Positions 6,116 through 14,413 of a stretch of DNA of 14,616 bases are shown piece after piece. The stretch covers positions 1 through 14,616 of the forward strand of contig CAZVXD010000045.1 of the NCBI GenBank assembly GCA_964631335.1. Direction: 5' to 3'. Position numbers and translations under genes: made by a program. Below the pieces are notes generated by a model, which worked only from the letters and a program-made list of their open reading frames with translations, searched no databases and was not told the origin of the DNA. This DNA is from JAFGHJ01 sp964631335 (lineage in GTDB: Bacteria; Hydrothermota; UBA3072). The number at the start of each line of letters is the position of its first letter. The stretch's first letter is position 1.

Positions 6116-7477
6116 TTGCTTTTCGAAAAAGTAGAGTCGGAGGGTTTGGCTCATCGTTCCTACGTTTTCGGTCATAATAAAGAAGCGGTTGTGATCGATC
6201 CCAGGAGAGACATCGATATTTATGTTTTTCTTGCGGTACGTAAAGGATATAAAATAAAATATATTTTAGAAACTCATCGTAATGAAGATTATGTTATAGG
6301 TTCGAGAGAGCTTTCGGAAAAAACAGGCGCGGAAATTTTCCATGCTGATTCAGAGTTGGACTATAAATACGGTCATGAAGTGAACGACGGTCAGGAGTGG
6401 AAAGTAGGCTCTTACAAAATTAAAGCTATTTTATCTCCGGGTCATACCAGAGGCAGTATGAGTTATCTTCTTTTTGACGACAGCGGTTCTCCCTGGATTC
6501 TTTTTACGGGAGACGCTCTTTTTGCCGGAGATGTAGGCAGGGTCGATTTATTGGGAGAAGATGAAATGCAAGAGATGGCGGAGATGCTTTATGATACGAT
6601 TTTTCATAAATTTTTACCTCTTGGCGATGAGATTATTGTCTGCCCGGCTCACGGTGCCGGCTCGGTGTGCGGAGGAGAAATTGCTGACAGGCCGTGGACC
6701 ACTATCGGACTGGAGAAAAAAATAAATCCGAAGCTTCAATTTAAAGAAAAAGAAGAATTCATAAAAAATGTTTCAAAAAAACTGGAAAGGCCTCCATATT
6801 TCAGGGAGATGGAAAAGTTAAACATGGAAGGAGCTTCTGTCCTCGGTTCGCTGCCTGTACCTGTTCCTCTTTTGGCGGCTGAGTTTTCCGGGGAAAAGGA
6901 AAAAGGGTTTGTTCTCGATTCCAGAATGGAAACGGACTTTGGCGGTTCGCATGTCCCCGGTTCTGTTTCAATATGGGAGGGAGGAATCCCCGCTTTTGCC
7001 GGCTGGTTTTTGCCTTATGATAAGCCTTTGTTTCTTGTTAATAAAACTGACGATCCTCTTCCTGTTGTGAGATTGTTGATAAGAATCGGTTATGATAATC
7101 TCACGGGTCATCTTTCAGGAGGAATGCTTGGCTGGAATACTTCCGGCATGCAAAGTGCTTCCATAGAAACAATAAGAGTGCAGGATTTATGCCGACTTCT
7201 GGATAAAGGAGAGGAGATTATAATTCTCGATGTTAGAGGTAAAGAAGAAATAAAAACAAAAGGTAAAATTCAGGATGCTTTGAATATCCACGTTACTCAG
7301 CTTTACGAAAGAATGAACGAGGTGCCTAAAGAAAAACCCGTTTGCATTTTCTGCGGAAGCGGTCTTCGTTCCATGATGGCAGCCAGTATTCTAAAGAAAG
7401 AAGGATGGGAGAATTTAAAAGTGGCTCTCGGCGGTCTGGCAGGATGGAACTCTAATACCTGTCATGTTGAGTTGTAG
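6116..7477 (+). CDS. Persulfide-dioxygenase-like metallo-beta-lactamase fused to two rhodanese domains
   Basis: This 453-residue protein has an ETHE1/CstB-like architecture: an MBL-fold domain (about 1-235), a rhodanese domain lacking the catalytic Cys (about 245-350; the loop reads LVNKTDD), and an active-type rhodanese domain (about 355-450) with loop CGSGLRS and Cys413. Such fusions oxidise glutathione or other low-molecular-weight persulfides to sulfite and pass sulfane sulfur through the rhodanese. The classic HxHxDH metal motif is altered to HRNEDY (54-59). The residues matching the mononuclear iron ligands of human ETHE1 (His79, His135, Asp154) are present as His54, His110 (PGHT) and Asp133 (TGDA). 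The start is TTG at 6116, four bases after GGAGG (6107-6111), and gives the MLF... N-terminus typical of the family. It is the last gene of the sulfur operon and shares sulfane-sulfur chemistry with the first. Some MBL-rhodanese relatives may not be dioxygenases, so the exact reaction is uncertain. Confidence 0.88.
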   Translation: MLFEKVESEGLAHRSYVFGHNKEAVVIDPRRDIDIYVFLAVRKGYKIKYILETHRNEDYVIGSRELSEKTGAEIFHADSELDYKYGHEVNDGQEWKVGSYKIKAILSPGHTRGSMSYLLFDDSGSPWILFTGDALFAGDVGRVDLLGEDEMQEMAEMLYDTIFHKFLPLGDEIIVCPAHGAGSVCGGEIADRPWTTIGLEKKINPKLQFKEKEEFIKNVSKKLERPPYFREMEKLNMEGASVLGSLPVPVPLLAAEFSGEKEKGFVLDSRMETDFGGSHVPGSVSIWEGGIPAFAGWFLPYDKPLFLVNKTDDPLPVVRLLIRIGYDNLTGHLSGGMLGWNTSGMQSASIETIRVQDLCRLLDKGEEIIILDVRGKEEIKTKGKIQDALNIHVTQLYERMNEVPKEKPVCIFCGSGLRSMMAASILKKEGWENLKVALGGLAGWNSNTCHVEL

Positions 7478-7489
7478 AGAGTCTTTTTC

Positions 7490-7569
7490 TTTGTCAGGTT
7501 ATATTTCTTTGTTGACAAATAGCATAATATTTTTAAAATCCAAATAGATTTATTTTATGTAGCATAATA
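7490..7569 (+). promoter_or_regulatory. Promoter region of the lipoprotein gene with inverted and direct repeats
   Basis: TTGACA (7512-7517) and TAAAAT (7534-7539) with a 16-bp spacer form a good sigma-70-type promoter. A perfect 7-bp inverted repeat, TTTGTCA (7490-7496) and TGACAAA (7513-7519), overlaps the -35 box. The 10-mer TAGCATAATA occurs at 7520-7529 and again at 7560-7569, 40 bp apart. These may be operator sites, or chance in AT-rich DNA. Confidence 0.5.
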
Positions 7570-7613
7570 CGGCATTAAAAAAGTAATTATTTGTTAAAGA
7601 TAAAGGAGGGATT

Positions 7614-8030
7614 ATGATAAATAAATCTATAATATTTATAGTTCTGATTCTTTTGCTGTCTTCTGCTTGCGGGACAGAGGCGGAAGTCGATAATTCTACA
7701 AAAGAAGATTGGGAAACCAACCTCGCGCTCAGGCATGAATATCGTAATGACGTGATATTTACAGCCACAGAAACTACTTCTCCCACAGGGAAAAAGGAAA
7801 TGACTCTCGTGGCTCACGACAGGCATGCGATTATTTCTATTTTCGAAAGGCTTGAACTGGCTGGTGTTCCATCTATGCATAAAAGAAGAATGAATATTTT
7901 GAAGATGATAGAGCAGTCACCCGGAGGGGAAAGGCTCGATATGTCGAGGAAACTGGCTACCGATATTTCTAATTTCTGGGAAGATGTTCTTAGATACGCA
8001 AAAAAACACGGAGTAACTCCGGAAAAATAA
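7614..8030 (+). CDS. Small predicted lipoprotein, function unknown
   Basis: This 138-residue protein has a short basic start, a hydrophobic stretch (about 5-15) and a lipobox-like SSAC, with Cys19 as the probable lipidated residue. The lipobox is slightly off consensus (Ser at -3). The mature part is hydrophilic and probably helical. It has two His-containing helical segments (HDRHAIISIFERLELAG and the KRRMNILKM region) and a C-terminal helix ending in KKHGVTPEK. I do not recognise a family or a catalytic motif. The ribosome binding site is GGAGGG (7605-7610), three bases before ATG. It has its own promoter, so linkage to the upstream sulfur genes is not required, although it lies only 136 bp after them on the same strand. 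Confidence 0.8.
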   Translation: MINKSIIFIVLILLLSSACGTEAEVDNSTKEDWETNLALRHEYRNDVIFTATETTSPTGKKEMTLVAHDRHAIISIFERLELAGVPSMHKRRMNILKMIEQSPGGERLDMSRKLATDISNFWEDVLRYAKKHGVTPEK

Positions 8031-8210
8031 AAAATTGTTCGTACTTTTTTAAGGACTAAAACCGAAATATATCTGGTAAGAATTTAGTTTAATATGGTCT
8101 TATTCCTTTGTCTTTTTAATTTTAGTAACGAGAAAGATTTTATATTGAACTTTTTTCGGTGTTTAGTATTTCTAAACTGGCAATATTTTAAAGTTATATT
8201 ATCTTAAATT
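8031..8210. other. AT-rich spacer before pdxB with a small hairpin
   Basis: No gene was found here. GTTTAG (8161-8166) and CTAAAC (8172-8177) form a perfect 6-bp inverted repeat with a 5-base loop. A TATATT at 8195-8200 could serve as a -10 box just ahead of pdxB, but I see no good -35 box. No Shine-Dalgarno sequence precedes the ATG at 8211. Confidence 0.4.
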
Positions 8211-9356
8211 ATGAAAATCGTAATGGATAGAAATGTGTTGTTAGGTAAAGAGGCATTTTCTTCAATCGGGGAAATTGTATCGGTTCCGGGTCGATCGATA
8301 ACTTCCGAAGTAATTAAAAATGCTGATATACTAATAGTTCGTTCCGTTACAAAAGTAAATGAACAACTGCTGAAGAACAGTAGTATTAAATTTGTTGGCT
8401 CTGCCACTGCGGGAATAGACCATGTGGATACGGGATATCTGGAAAGTCGAAATATAGGTTTTGCTAGCGCTCCGGGCAGTAATTCAGATTCAGTGGCGGA
8501 GTATGTGATAGCAGGTTTATTGCTGTTGGGTGAGAAAGAGAAAATTTCTCTTGAAAAGATTAGTCTTGGAGTCGTTGGCGTCGGCAACGTGGGCAGTAAG
8601 GTGGTGAAAAAATCTGAAGGTTTGGGGATTAAAGTTTTGCAGAATGATCCCCCCCTTTTCAGAGAAACAAAAGATAGTGTTTTTCGGGAATTGGACGAAT
8701 TGATGGACTGTGACGTTATAACTTTGCATGTTCCTTTGTCTTATTCCGGAGTTGATAAAACCTTTAAATTGTTTGATGAAAAGAGAATAAATAAAATGAA
8801 AAGAGGAAGTGTCCTTATTAATTCTTCCAGAGGAAAAGTTATAGAACAGACGGCTTTAAAATCTTCTTTGAGAAAAGGGCATTTGGCCGGAGTAATATTG
8901 GATGTTTGGGAGAAAGAGCCGGATATAGATAAAGAAATGCTTCAACTGGTTGATATTGGGACTTCTCATATTGCAGGTTACTCTTACGATGGAAAAGTTA
9001 AAGGTACAAGGATGGTTTTCGATGCTATTTGTGATTTTTTTTCTTTGAATAAGGAATGGAATGTAGAATTGCCTTCTCCCGAGGTTCCTTATTTAGAAGT
9101 AAATGTCGATGAAACCGAAAGCTTTGGAGCAAGTTTAGCCGATGTTGTTTTTAAAGTGTACGATATAAGAAAAGACGACGGAAAACTGAGGAAAATATTA
9201 AATCTCGAAGAAAAGAAAAAGAGTGAATTTTTTGATGCGCTTAGAGCGAATTACCGGAGAAGAAGAGAATTTTTTAACACCCGGCTCGAATTAAACACGG
9301 AAGACGACAACCTTAAAGCTAGATTCAGAGCGTTGGGATTCGAGGTAATTGATTGA
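8211..9356 (+). CDS. pdxB: 4-phosphoerythronate dehydrogenase (vitamin B6 synthesis)
   Basis: This 381-residue protein matches PdxB along its length. PdxB oxidises 4-phospho-D-erythronate in the DXP-dependent pyridoxal phosphate pathway. Diagnostic segments are MVRSVTKVNE-like LIVRSVTKVNE (41-51), FVGSATAGIDHVD (61-73), the NAD-binding GVVGVGNVG (120-128), INSSRG with Arg207, DVWEKEP with Glu236, and DIGTSHIAGYSYDGK with His253. These correspond to the Arg/Glu/His catalytic set of Pseudomonas PdxB (R208/E237/H254). The C-terminal third (about 285-381) matches the extra PdxB dimerisation domain that distinguishes it from serA-type dehydrogenases. The protein is cytoplasmic. No ribosome binding site precedes the ATG, so translation may use a short or leaderless mRNA. 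It stands alone here, with no other B6 gene in the window. Confidence 0.92.
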   Translation: MKIVMDRNVLLGKEAFSSIGEIVSVPGRSITSEVIKNADILIVRSVTKVNEQLLKNSSIKFVGSATAGIDHVDTGYLESRNIGFASAPGSNSDSVAEYVIAGLLLLGEKEKISLEKISLGVVGVGNVGSKVVKKSEGLGIKVLQNDPPLFRETKDSVFRELDELMDCDVITLHVPLSYSGVDKTFKLFDEKRINKMKRGSVLINSSRGKVIEQTALKSSLRKGHLAGVILDVWEKEPDIDKEMLQLVDIGTSHIAGYSYDGKVKGTRMVFDAICDFFSLNKEWNVELPSPEVPYLEVNVDETESFGASLADVVFKVYDIRKDDGKLRKILNLEEKKKSEFFDALRANYRRRREFFNTRLELNTEDDNLKARFRALGFEVID

Positions 9357-9379
9357 TTTCCTTTATATGCAATTTTTAC

Positions 9380-9402
9380 GACCTGTGTTTCCCGGGTTTT
9401 TT
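9380..9402 (+). terminator. Probable intrinsic terminator of pdxB
   Basis: ACCTG (9381-9385) pairs with CGGGT (9393-9397), including one T-G wobble, around a 7-base loop and runs into a T tract (9397-9402), about 25 bases after the pdxB stop. The stem is short but GC-rich, and the position is right. Confidence 0.45.
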
Positions 9403-9424
9403 GTTATTTTAAAAAGATAAAAAA

Positions 9425-9630
9425 TTTGCCGCGAAGACAACGAAAAATACTCTGCAGCGCGGAGATTCATCCCCCGCCTATTGATTTGTTGGGGGGAACC
9501 CAACGCTACATTCTTTTCGGTGTTTGGAAGCCCCTCCTACAGGTTTACTAATAATAAAAACAATTAAAAAATCTTGTGATAATCTTTGGAATCTTGTGGT
9601 CCCTTGTTTCTTTGCGGGCGTTGTGGTTTA
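9425..9630. repeat. Degenerate REP-like hairpin repeat cluster B
   Basis: Between the convergent pdxB and DUF5989 genes there is a chain of related palindromic units. On the minus strand they read approximately GTAGGAGGGGCTTCCAAAC, GTAGCGTTGGGTTCCC and TAGGCGGGGGATGAATC. The middle unit forms a perfect 6-bp stem (9488-9493 with 9499-9504). A TTTGCCGCGAAGACAACG motif at 9425-9442 resembles the motif at 4628-4649, and a minus-strand CCACAACGCCCGCAAAG motif lies near 9611-9627. Apart from the pdxB terminator, I see nothing else in this 276-bp spacer. Confidence 0.5.
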
Positions 9631-9632
9631 TC

Positions 9633-9791
9633 TTAGAAGATAGTATAAATAAAAGGTGCCAGCGCCGAGCCTTCAGTGAATACGATCACGACTCCCAGCA
9701 ATAAGAGAAAGAAAGCAATGACCGCTATAATCCACTTTTTACGAATGCGTAAAAATTCCCAGAACTCGGCGAGTATGGACATTTTAGACAT
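9633..9791 (-). CDS. DUF5989-type small membrane protein
   Basis: This 52-residue protein starts MSKMSILAEFWEFLRIRKKW. It has one hydrophobic helix (about 21-38) and ends in the segment GSALAPFIYTIF, directly at the stop. This shape (short amphipathic start, basic RIRKKW, one helix, SALAPFIYTxF end) is what I recall for DUF5989 proteins, which occur next to carbamoyltransferase and SxtJ genes; function unknown. It is the last gene of the minus-strand operon, starting 36 bases after the carbamoyltransferase stop. An AAGGAT (about 9802-9806 on the plus-strand numbering) serves as ribosome binding site. A second ATG three codons in is a possible alternative start. It probably sits in the inner membrane with the SxtJ-like domain of its neighbour. 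Confidence 0.8.
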   Translation of the reverse strand: MSKMSILAEFWEFLRIRKKWIIAVIAFFLLLLGVVIVFTEGSALAPFIYTIF

Positions 9792-9827
9792 ATAATAACC
9801 ATCCTTTGTTATGTTTAAAATTCATTT

Positions 9828-12077
9828 TTAATACTGTTTTTCAAAATGATTTTTTGAAGCATTTTGTTTCTGCCGTTCTTCCCAATGAGTGTTTCTATTC
9901 TTTCTAAATTCAAGATTCAGGTATTTTTTACGAAACAATATGGAAAGCAGGCTTATGGGCGTCAGTATCAGAAAGAAGAGCGTAGTAAGAATTATCCTTG
10001 TCATTACCCACCCTAATCCAAATCCAATATAGCTGAATAAAATATATAATGGTTTAAGTGTGACGGGAAGTAATAATCCCGATATTAGGACCAAAACTGA
10101 AATTAGATAAAATACGGGAAAGAAAGGAATTCCTCTTAACCATTGTAAAGTTCCGAGTATGGCAAGTATTATTGAAAGTCCTATCCCAAATTTTTTCCAT
10201 TCCGAGGGGTCGTTGAATCTTGATTTATTAATAGCTGCCGCTTCTCGTTCTATGGATCGATTTTTGTTTTTTTGTTTTTCTCGAGTACTTTCTGAATCGG
10301 TGTTTGGTTGTTCTTTTTTATCCAACAGATAGTTATTCAAAACCAGATAATCCATTTCGGTTCGCATAAAGCAGGTGTACGCGTCCTGAGGAGTGCAGAC
10401 GATGGGTTCCCCACGAACGTTGAAAGAGGTGTTTACCAGAAGCGGACATCCGGTTTGTTTTTTAAATTCTTTTAATAGGTTGTAGTATCTTTTATTATTT
10501 TTTTCATTGACCGTTTGAATGCGGGCGGAGAAGTCGACGTGAGTTACTGCCGGGATTTCCGACCTCATCACATTCAATTTATCGAGTCCCATTAATTGCC
10601 GGTCTTCGTGATTTAAGGAACATCGTTTGTTTTCGACTACATCGGCCACGAAGAGCATGTAGGGGCTGGATCTGTCTAACTCGAAGTATTCGGAAACTGC
10701 GTCTTCTAATACTGAAGGAGCGAATGGTCTGAACGATTCACGAAATTTTATTTTTAAATTCATCTTTTTCTGCATTTCAGGTGAACGGGGATCCCCGAGA
10801 ATGCTGCGTGCACCCAGAGCCCGCGGACCGAATTCCATTCGACCCTGAAACCAGCCGATTACTTTTTCCTGCGTTAAAAGCGCGGCTGTTTCTTTGATTA
10901 TCTCTGAATCTTCCAGTTGCCGATAGGGTATTTTGTTGTTGTCCAAAAATTCCTGTATTTCGGTATTTTTGAATTCGGGACCCAGATAAGAACCCTGTTG
11001 TGAATCCTGTCCCTGACTTACTTTTCGAGGATTCTTCAAGTATTCATACCACACCGCGAGCGCGGCTCCCAGCGCGCCGCCGGCGTCTCCGGGAGCCGGT
11101 TGTATCCATATATCTTCATAATCTCTATTTCTTAATAACTTGCCGTTTGCCACGCAATTCAAAGCGACTCCGCCTGCCAGAACCAGGTAATCGGCACCTG
11201 TTTCTTTTTTTGCGTGGCGGCTCAAACGTTCCAGAATGAGTTCGGTTACTTCCTGGACCGAACGCGCCATATCCATTTCTTTTCTGGTAAGACGGCTCTC
11301 CGGTTTGCGCGGGGGTCCGTCGAAAAGACGGTTAAAGTTTCTGTTGGTCATGGTCAATCCCACCGGAAAATTAAAATAATCGAGGTTGAGTTGAAATGAT
11401 CCGTCTTCTTTTATATCTATCAGATTATCTAAAATGGTTTGAACATACTTAGGCTCTCCGTATGGTGCCAGCCCCATTACTTTATATTCACCTGAATTAA
11501 CTTTGAATCCCGTGTAATAAGTGAACGCTGAATAAAGCATGCCAAGAGAATGAGGGAATCTGAGTTCCTTTAAAAGTGTTATCTCGTTTCCCTTCCCGAA
11601 TCCTATGCTGGTAGTGGTCCATTCACCCACCCCGTCGGTTGTGATAATCGCGGCTTCGGAGAAGGGAGAAGGGAAAAATGCCGAAGCTGCATGAGAACGA
11701 TGATGCTCAGGGAAAAGGATTTTGCCGTCGAAACCCGGTAGTGCTTCTTGAATCAAACTCTTTGTCCAGATTTTCCGCTTAATCCAGATTGGCATTGCTT
11801 TTATAAAAGAAGGAATGCCTTTAGGAGCATAGTGCAGATACGATTCGAGTATTCGTTCGAATTTAAGGAACGGTTTATCGTAAAATGCCACATATTCTAA
11901 ATCGGAGGGCGATATCTTAGCTTCTCTTAAGCAGTAATCTATGGCTTGGTTCGGAAATCGGTAATCATGTTTGAGACGGGAAAATCTTTCCTCCTGCGCT
12001 GCTGCGACGGTAATTCCGTCCCGCAGCAAGGCTGCGGCGCTGTCGTGGTAGAATGCTGAAATGCCCAGAATATACAT
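9828..12077 (-). CDS. NodU/CmcH-family carbamoyltransferase fused to an SxtJ-like membrane domain
   Basis: This 749-residue protein has three parts. Residues 1-345 form the Kae1-like carbamoyltransferase domain: ISAFYHDSAAAL at the start, HHRSH (His125-His129), TTDGVGEW (Asp148) and PAPGDAGGALGAA (Asp331), matching the metal-binding His/His/Asp/Asp pattern known from TobZ. Residues about 395-585 form the C-terminal domain with the carbamoyl-phosphate-binding GRMEFGPRALGARSIL. After a charged, low-complexity linker (about 586-625), residues 630-720 hold several hydrophobic helices and a basic tail resembling SxtJ proteins. Typical family members end near 590-610 residues and SxtJ is normally a separate gene, so this is a fusion. 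The enzyme activates carbamoyl phosphate with ATP and carbamoylates a hydroxyl group; the acceptor is unknown. The start lies 6 bp after the stop of the SGNH-TPR gene, indicating one operon; no strong ribosome binding site is visible, so translation is probably coupled. Confidence 0.9.
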   Translation of the reverse strand: MYILGISAFYHDSAAALLRDGITVAAAQEERFSRLKHDYRFPNQAIDYCLREAKISPSDLEYVAFYDKPFLKFERILESYLHYAPKGIPSFIKAMPIWIKRKIWTKSLIQEALPGFDGKILFPEHHRSHAASAFFPSPFSEAAIITTDGVGEWTTTSIGFGKGNEITLLKELRFPHSLGMLYSAFTYYTGFKVNSGEYKVMGLAPYGEPKYVQTILDNLIDIKEDGSFQLNLDYFNFPVGLTMTNRNFNRLFDGPPRKPESRLTRKEMDMARSVQEVTELILERLSRHAKKETGADYLVLAGGVALNCVANGKLLRNRDYEDIWIQPAPGDAGGALGAALAVWYEYLKNPRKVSQGQDSQQGSYLGPEFKNTEIQEFLDNNKIPYRQLEDSEIIKETAALLTQEKVIGWFQGRMEFGPRALGARSILGDPRSPEMQKKMNLKIKFRESFRPFAPSVLEDAVSEYFELDRSSPYMLFVADVVENKRCSLNHEDRQLMGLDKLNVMRSEIPAVTHVDFSARIQTVNEKNNKRYYNLLKEFKKQTGCPLLVNTSFNVRGEPIVCTPQDAYTCFMRTEMDYLVLNNYLLDKKEQPNTDSESTREKQKNKNRSIEREAAAINKSRFNDPSEWKKFGIGLSIILAILGTLQWLRGIPFFPVFYLISVLVLISGLLLPVTLKPLYILFSYIGFGLGWVMTRIILTTLFFLILTPISLLSILFRKKYLNLEFRKNRNTHWEERQKQNASKNHFEKQY

Positions 12078-12083
12078 CGTTCG

Positions 12084-14342
12084 TTAATCCAGATTTAATT
12101 TTTTCTTCAGTCCGCTTGGGTCGGGATGATCCGGGTTTGTCCTTTTTAACTTTCGTAAATAACGAACTGCTTCTTTTTTATTGTTTGTATAATAGTTCGC
12201 GGCCGCGAGATTGTAAAGTAAATCAGAGTCTTTTAATCCCATGGTTTCCGCTTTTTGTAAATAAGTTATGCCGCCGCTATATTGCTTTTCGAGGAGCAGT
12301 ATCTGTCCCATCCATTTGTTGGCTTGAGCAGTTTTCTGTATGTCGAGCGATTGAGTTAGTAATACCCGGGCGGGTTTGAAATTTCGCTTTTTTAAAAGCG
12401 GGAGGGATGCGGAATTGTATTGTTCTGCCAGATGTCGGCTTTTCGCCGAATCGTTATATTGTATGACTTTAAGTAATCCGTTTTTTCGAGAGTTCATGTG
12501 CTCCAGTGTTTTATGAAACTTTTCGAATTGGCCCGCTGCGATATATGTGTGTGCCAGGATATTAAGAAACTCTTCATCTTTTATTTGTGCGGGATCGGCC
12601 TGCGCGAGGTACAATAGAGCCTTGTTTGTATTTCCATTTAGTAAATAAAGTCGGGCAAGCTGTTTAATGGCGAACGCGTTTTTTCTTATTCTTAATGATT
12701 CTTCCAGAATAGAAATGGCTTTTTTTTCTTGGTTCAATTCCAGCAGCATTTCCGCGGCGCCCTCGTAAAACATAATTTCATGAGGTATAGTGTAAATTAA
12801 TGCCCTGTATTCTTTGTAAGCTTGTTCGTATTCTTTACGTTCCCTGTAGTGCTTTGCCAGGTTAAGATGACCTACTTCCAGGCCCATTTCCATGTCGATC
12901 AAAACTTGTAATGCTGTCGAATCTATTTTATTTCTCGGGGTGTAGGTCTCGAGGCTTGTATTATGGAATTCTTTCGGCTGGAAGGGCCACCCACCTTTGA
13001 GCCATCGGATGCTAAGATTGCCGTATATCGTATCCAGCGCGGTCATTCCCCAGTTTCTTTTGTATTCAACGGAATTTTTTGTCCGCCCCGTGTCCCATTC
13101 CCGGCCGATAAATCCTTCTGCCCGTAATGTTCGGAAAAATCCATCCGCCATAAGGAAATATCCGTCCATATTAGGATGAAGATGTTCAAGTATTAATTCA
13201 TTTCCGGTTATACCATGAGGTGAGTATTCTGAGAAAATTTGTTTCATGGGGACTACCGGTATATCGTATTTTGAAGCGAGTTTATGGATAATTTTGTTGA
13301 AACGTTCGGTTGCGCGGAAACGCAGGGCGTCCAGGTCTTTCGCCCGTGTATACATCTGCAATGCTTTTTCATACTCTCCGAGGGTTTCTAATTTTTGAGC
13401 CTGTCGATAAATTTCGCTCGCAGGTGGAAAAGTGTCTGATTGTACAGATTCGAAGGGAGGTTGATTTCCAAGGTTGCTGACCAGTTCGCTCAGTACCACC
13501 GGCACTTTTGCTTTCTCTGCCTGCTGTAATATTTCCTCCAGATTGCTTGAAAATTGTTTTTCCCCTTTTTTGTATAGCTCACTTTCCAGGGGAATAATCT
13601 GTTCGGAAACGATCCGTTCCATAAGGGTTGCGGTAAGATCTTTAGGGTTTTGCATATCCTCTTTTTTGAATATCGAAACAAAACGGTTGATTGTTTGTCT
13701 TAACAGACGAAACAAACGCAGGTGTTGTATTTTCATATATGCTTTTACAAGGAATCGACTGTGACCGATAGACTCCAACGATCCGACTCCGAGCGCCCCG
13801 TAGAATTCGTTATGTCCTGCGTAGATTAGTAATAAGTCGGGTTCATATTCGAGTATTTCGTCGGTAAAATCGAGCAGGGTATAGCTATTCACCGCCGACA
13901 TGGCTGTATTAACGATTTCGATTCTTTTCTCCGGGAAAGCATCCTGAAGTCTTCGCCAGAGAATCCGGGGAAACATCAAATTGTTGCCGTAAGGGAATCC
14001 GGCGGTTGTAGAACCCCCCAGGACAAAAATTCTGAATCCGTTTTCCGGTTTTTGTTTCAAAAAAAGATCTTTTGGGGGAGTAGGGGTGGTGAATTGCTTA
14101 TAGAAGTAGCGGTTGCTTACATCGGGACTGCAGCGGTAGTAATCCGAAACTTCATTCGGTGCGGATATGAATAAGCGAAGGTCGCCTCCGTAGTTGAAAA
14201 GCCGGAGTATTCCTTCCGAAAGTATAAGAATACTTATCGCGATCAAAAACAGAAACAGTCCGAATATAAAACGTTTTCCGGCGCTGAGTTGAGAAGGCAA
14301 ATTCCCTTTATTTTTGATGTTATCTGATTTCATTTTATTCAT
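12084..14342 (-). CDS. Membrane-anchored SGNH/GDSL hydrolase with C-terminal TPR repeats
   Basis: This 752-residue protein has an N-terminal transmembrane anchor (about 24-47), so the catalytic part should be periplasmic. The SGNH domain (about 103-410) has the nucleophile block FVLGGSTTAGFPY (Ser111), a block II-like NTAMSAVNSYT, block III YAGHNEFYG (Asn178) and the His block LEHLHPNMDGY (His389, with Glu386 where Asp is common). Such enzymes hydrolyse or transfer acyl esters on glycans or lipids. Residues about 310-345 contain a TPR-like unit inserted within the SGNH domain, and residues 480-750 form a run of TPR-like helical pairs (AKHYRERKEYEQAYKEY, LARLYLLNGNTNKALLY, LAAANYYTNNKKEAVRYL) for protein contacts. 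An AGGGG abuts the first ATG but lies 9 bases before the fourth codon, also ATG; the true start may therefore be 14333. It is first in the operon with the carbamoyltransferase-SxtJ fusion and DUF5989. Confidence 0.88.
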   Translation of the reverse strand: MNKMKSDNIKNKGNLPSQLSAGKRFIFGLFLFLIAISILILSEGILRLFNYGGDLRLFISAPNEVSDYYRCSPDVSNRYFYKQFTTPTPPKDLFLKQKPENGFRIFVLGGSTTAGFPYGNNLMFPRILWRRLQDAFPEKRIEIVNTAMSAVNSYTLLDFTDEILEYEPDLLLIYAGHNEFYGALGVGSLESIGHSRFLVKAYMKIQHLRLFRLLRQTINRFVSIFKKEDMQNPKDLTATLMERIVSEQIIPLESELYKKGEKQFSSNLEEILQQAEKAKVPVVLSELVSNLGNQPPFESVQSDTFPPASEIYRQAQKLETLGEYEKALQMYTRAKDLDALRFRATERFNKIIHKLASKYDIPVVPMKQIFSEYSPHGITGNELILEHLHPNMDGYFLMADGFFRTLRAEGFIGREWDTGRTKNSVEYKRNWGMTALDTIYGNLSIRWLKGGWPFQPKEFHNTSLETYTPRNKIDSTALQVLIDMEMGLEVGHLNLAKHYRERKEYEQAYKEYRALIYTIPHEIMFYEGAAEMLLELNQEKKAISILEESLRIRKNAFAIKQLARLYLLNGNTNKALLYLAQADPAQIKDEEFLNILAHTYIAAGQFEKFHKTLEHMNSRKNGLLKVIQYNDSAKSRHLAEQYNSASLPLLKKRNFKPARVLLTQSLDIQKTAQANKWMGQILLLEKQYSGGITYLQKAETMGLKDSDLLYNLAAANYYTNNKKEAVRYLRKLKRTNPDHPDPSGLKKKLNLD

Positions 14343-14413
14343 CCCCTGTTACGAGTTAACATTTTCCATGCGCTTTATTCATTTACGGTTATAAATCATA
14401 CATCCCGAAAACA

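Noticed and set aside
8055..8093. ACTAAA/TTTAGT pair after the lipoprotein gene as a terminator
   Set aside because: It has 6-bp AT-only arms, a long loop and no adjoining T tract.
12053..12379. 108-codon plus-strand frame over the junction of the two minus-strand genes
   Set aside because: It is antisense to two well-supported coding regions, and its translation has no recognisable features.
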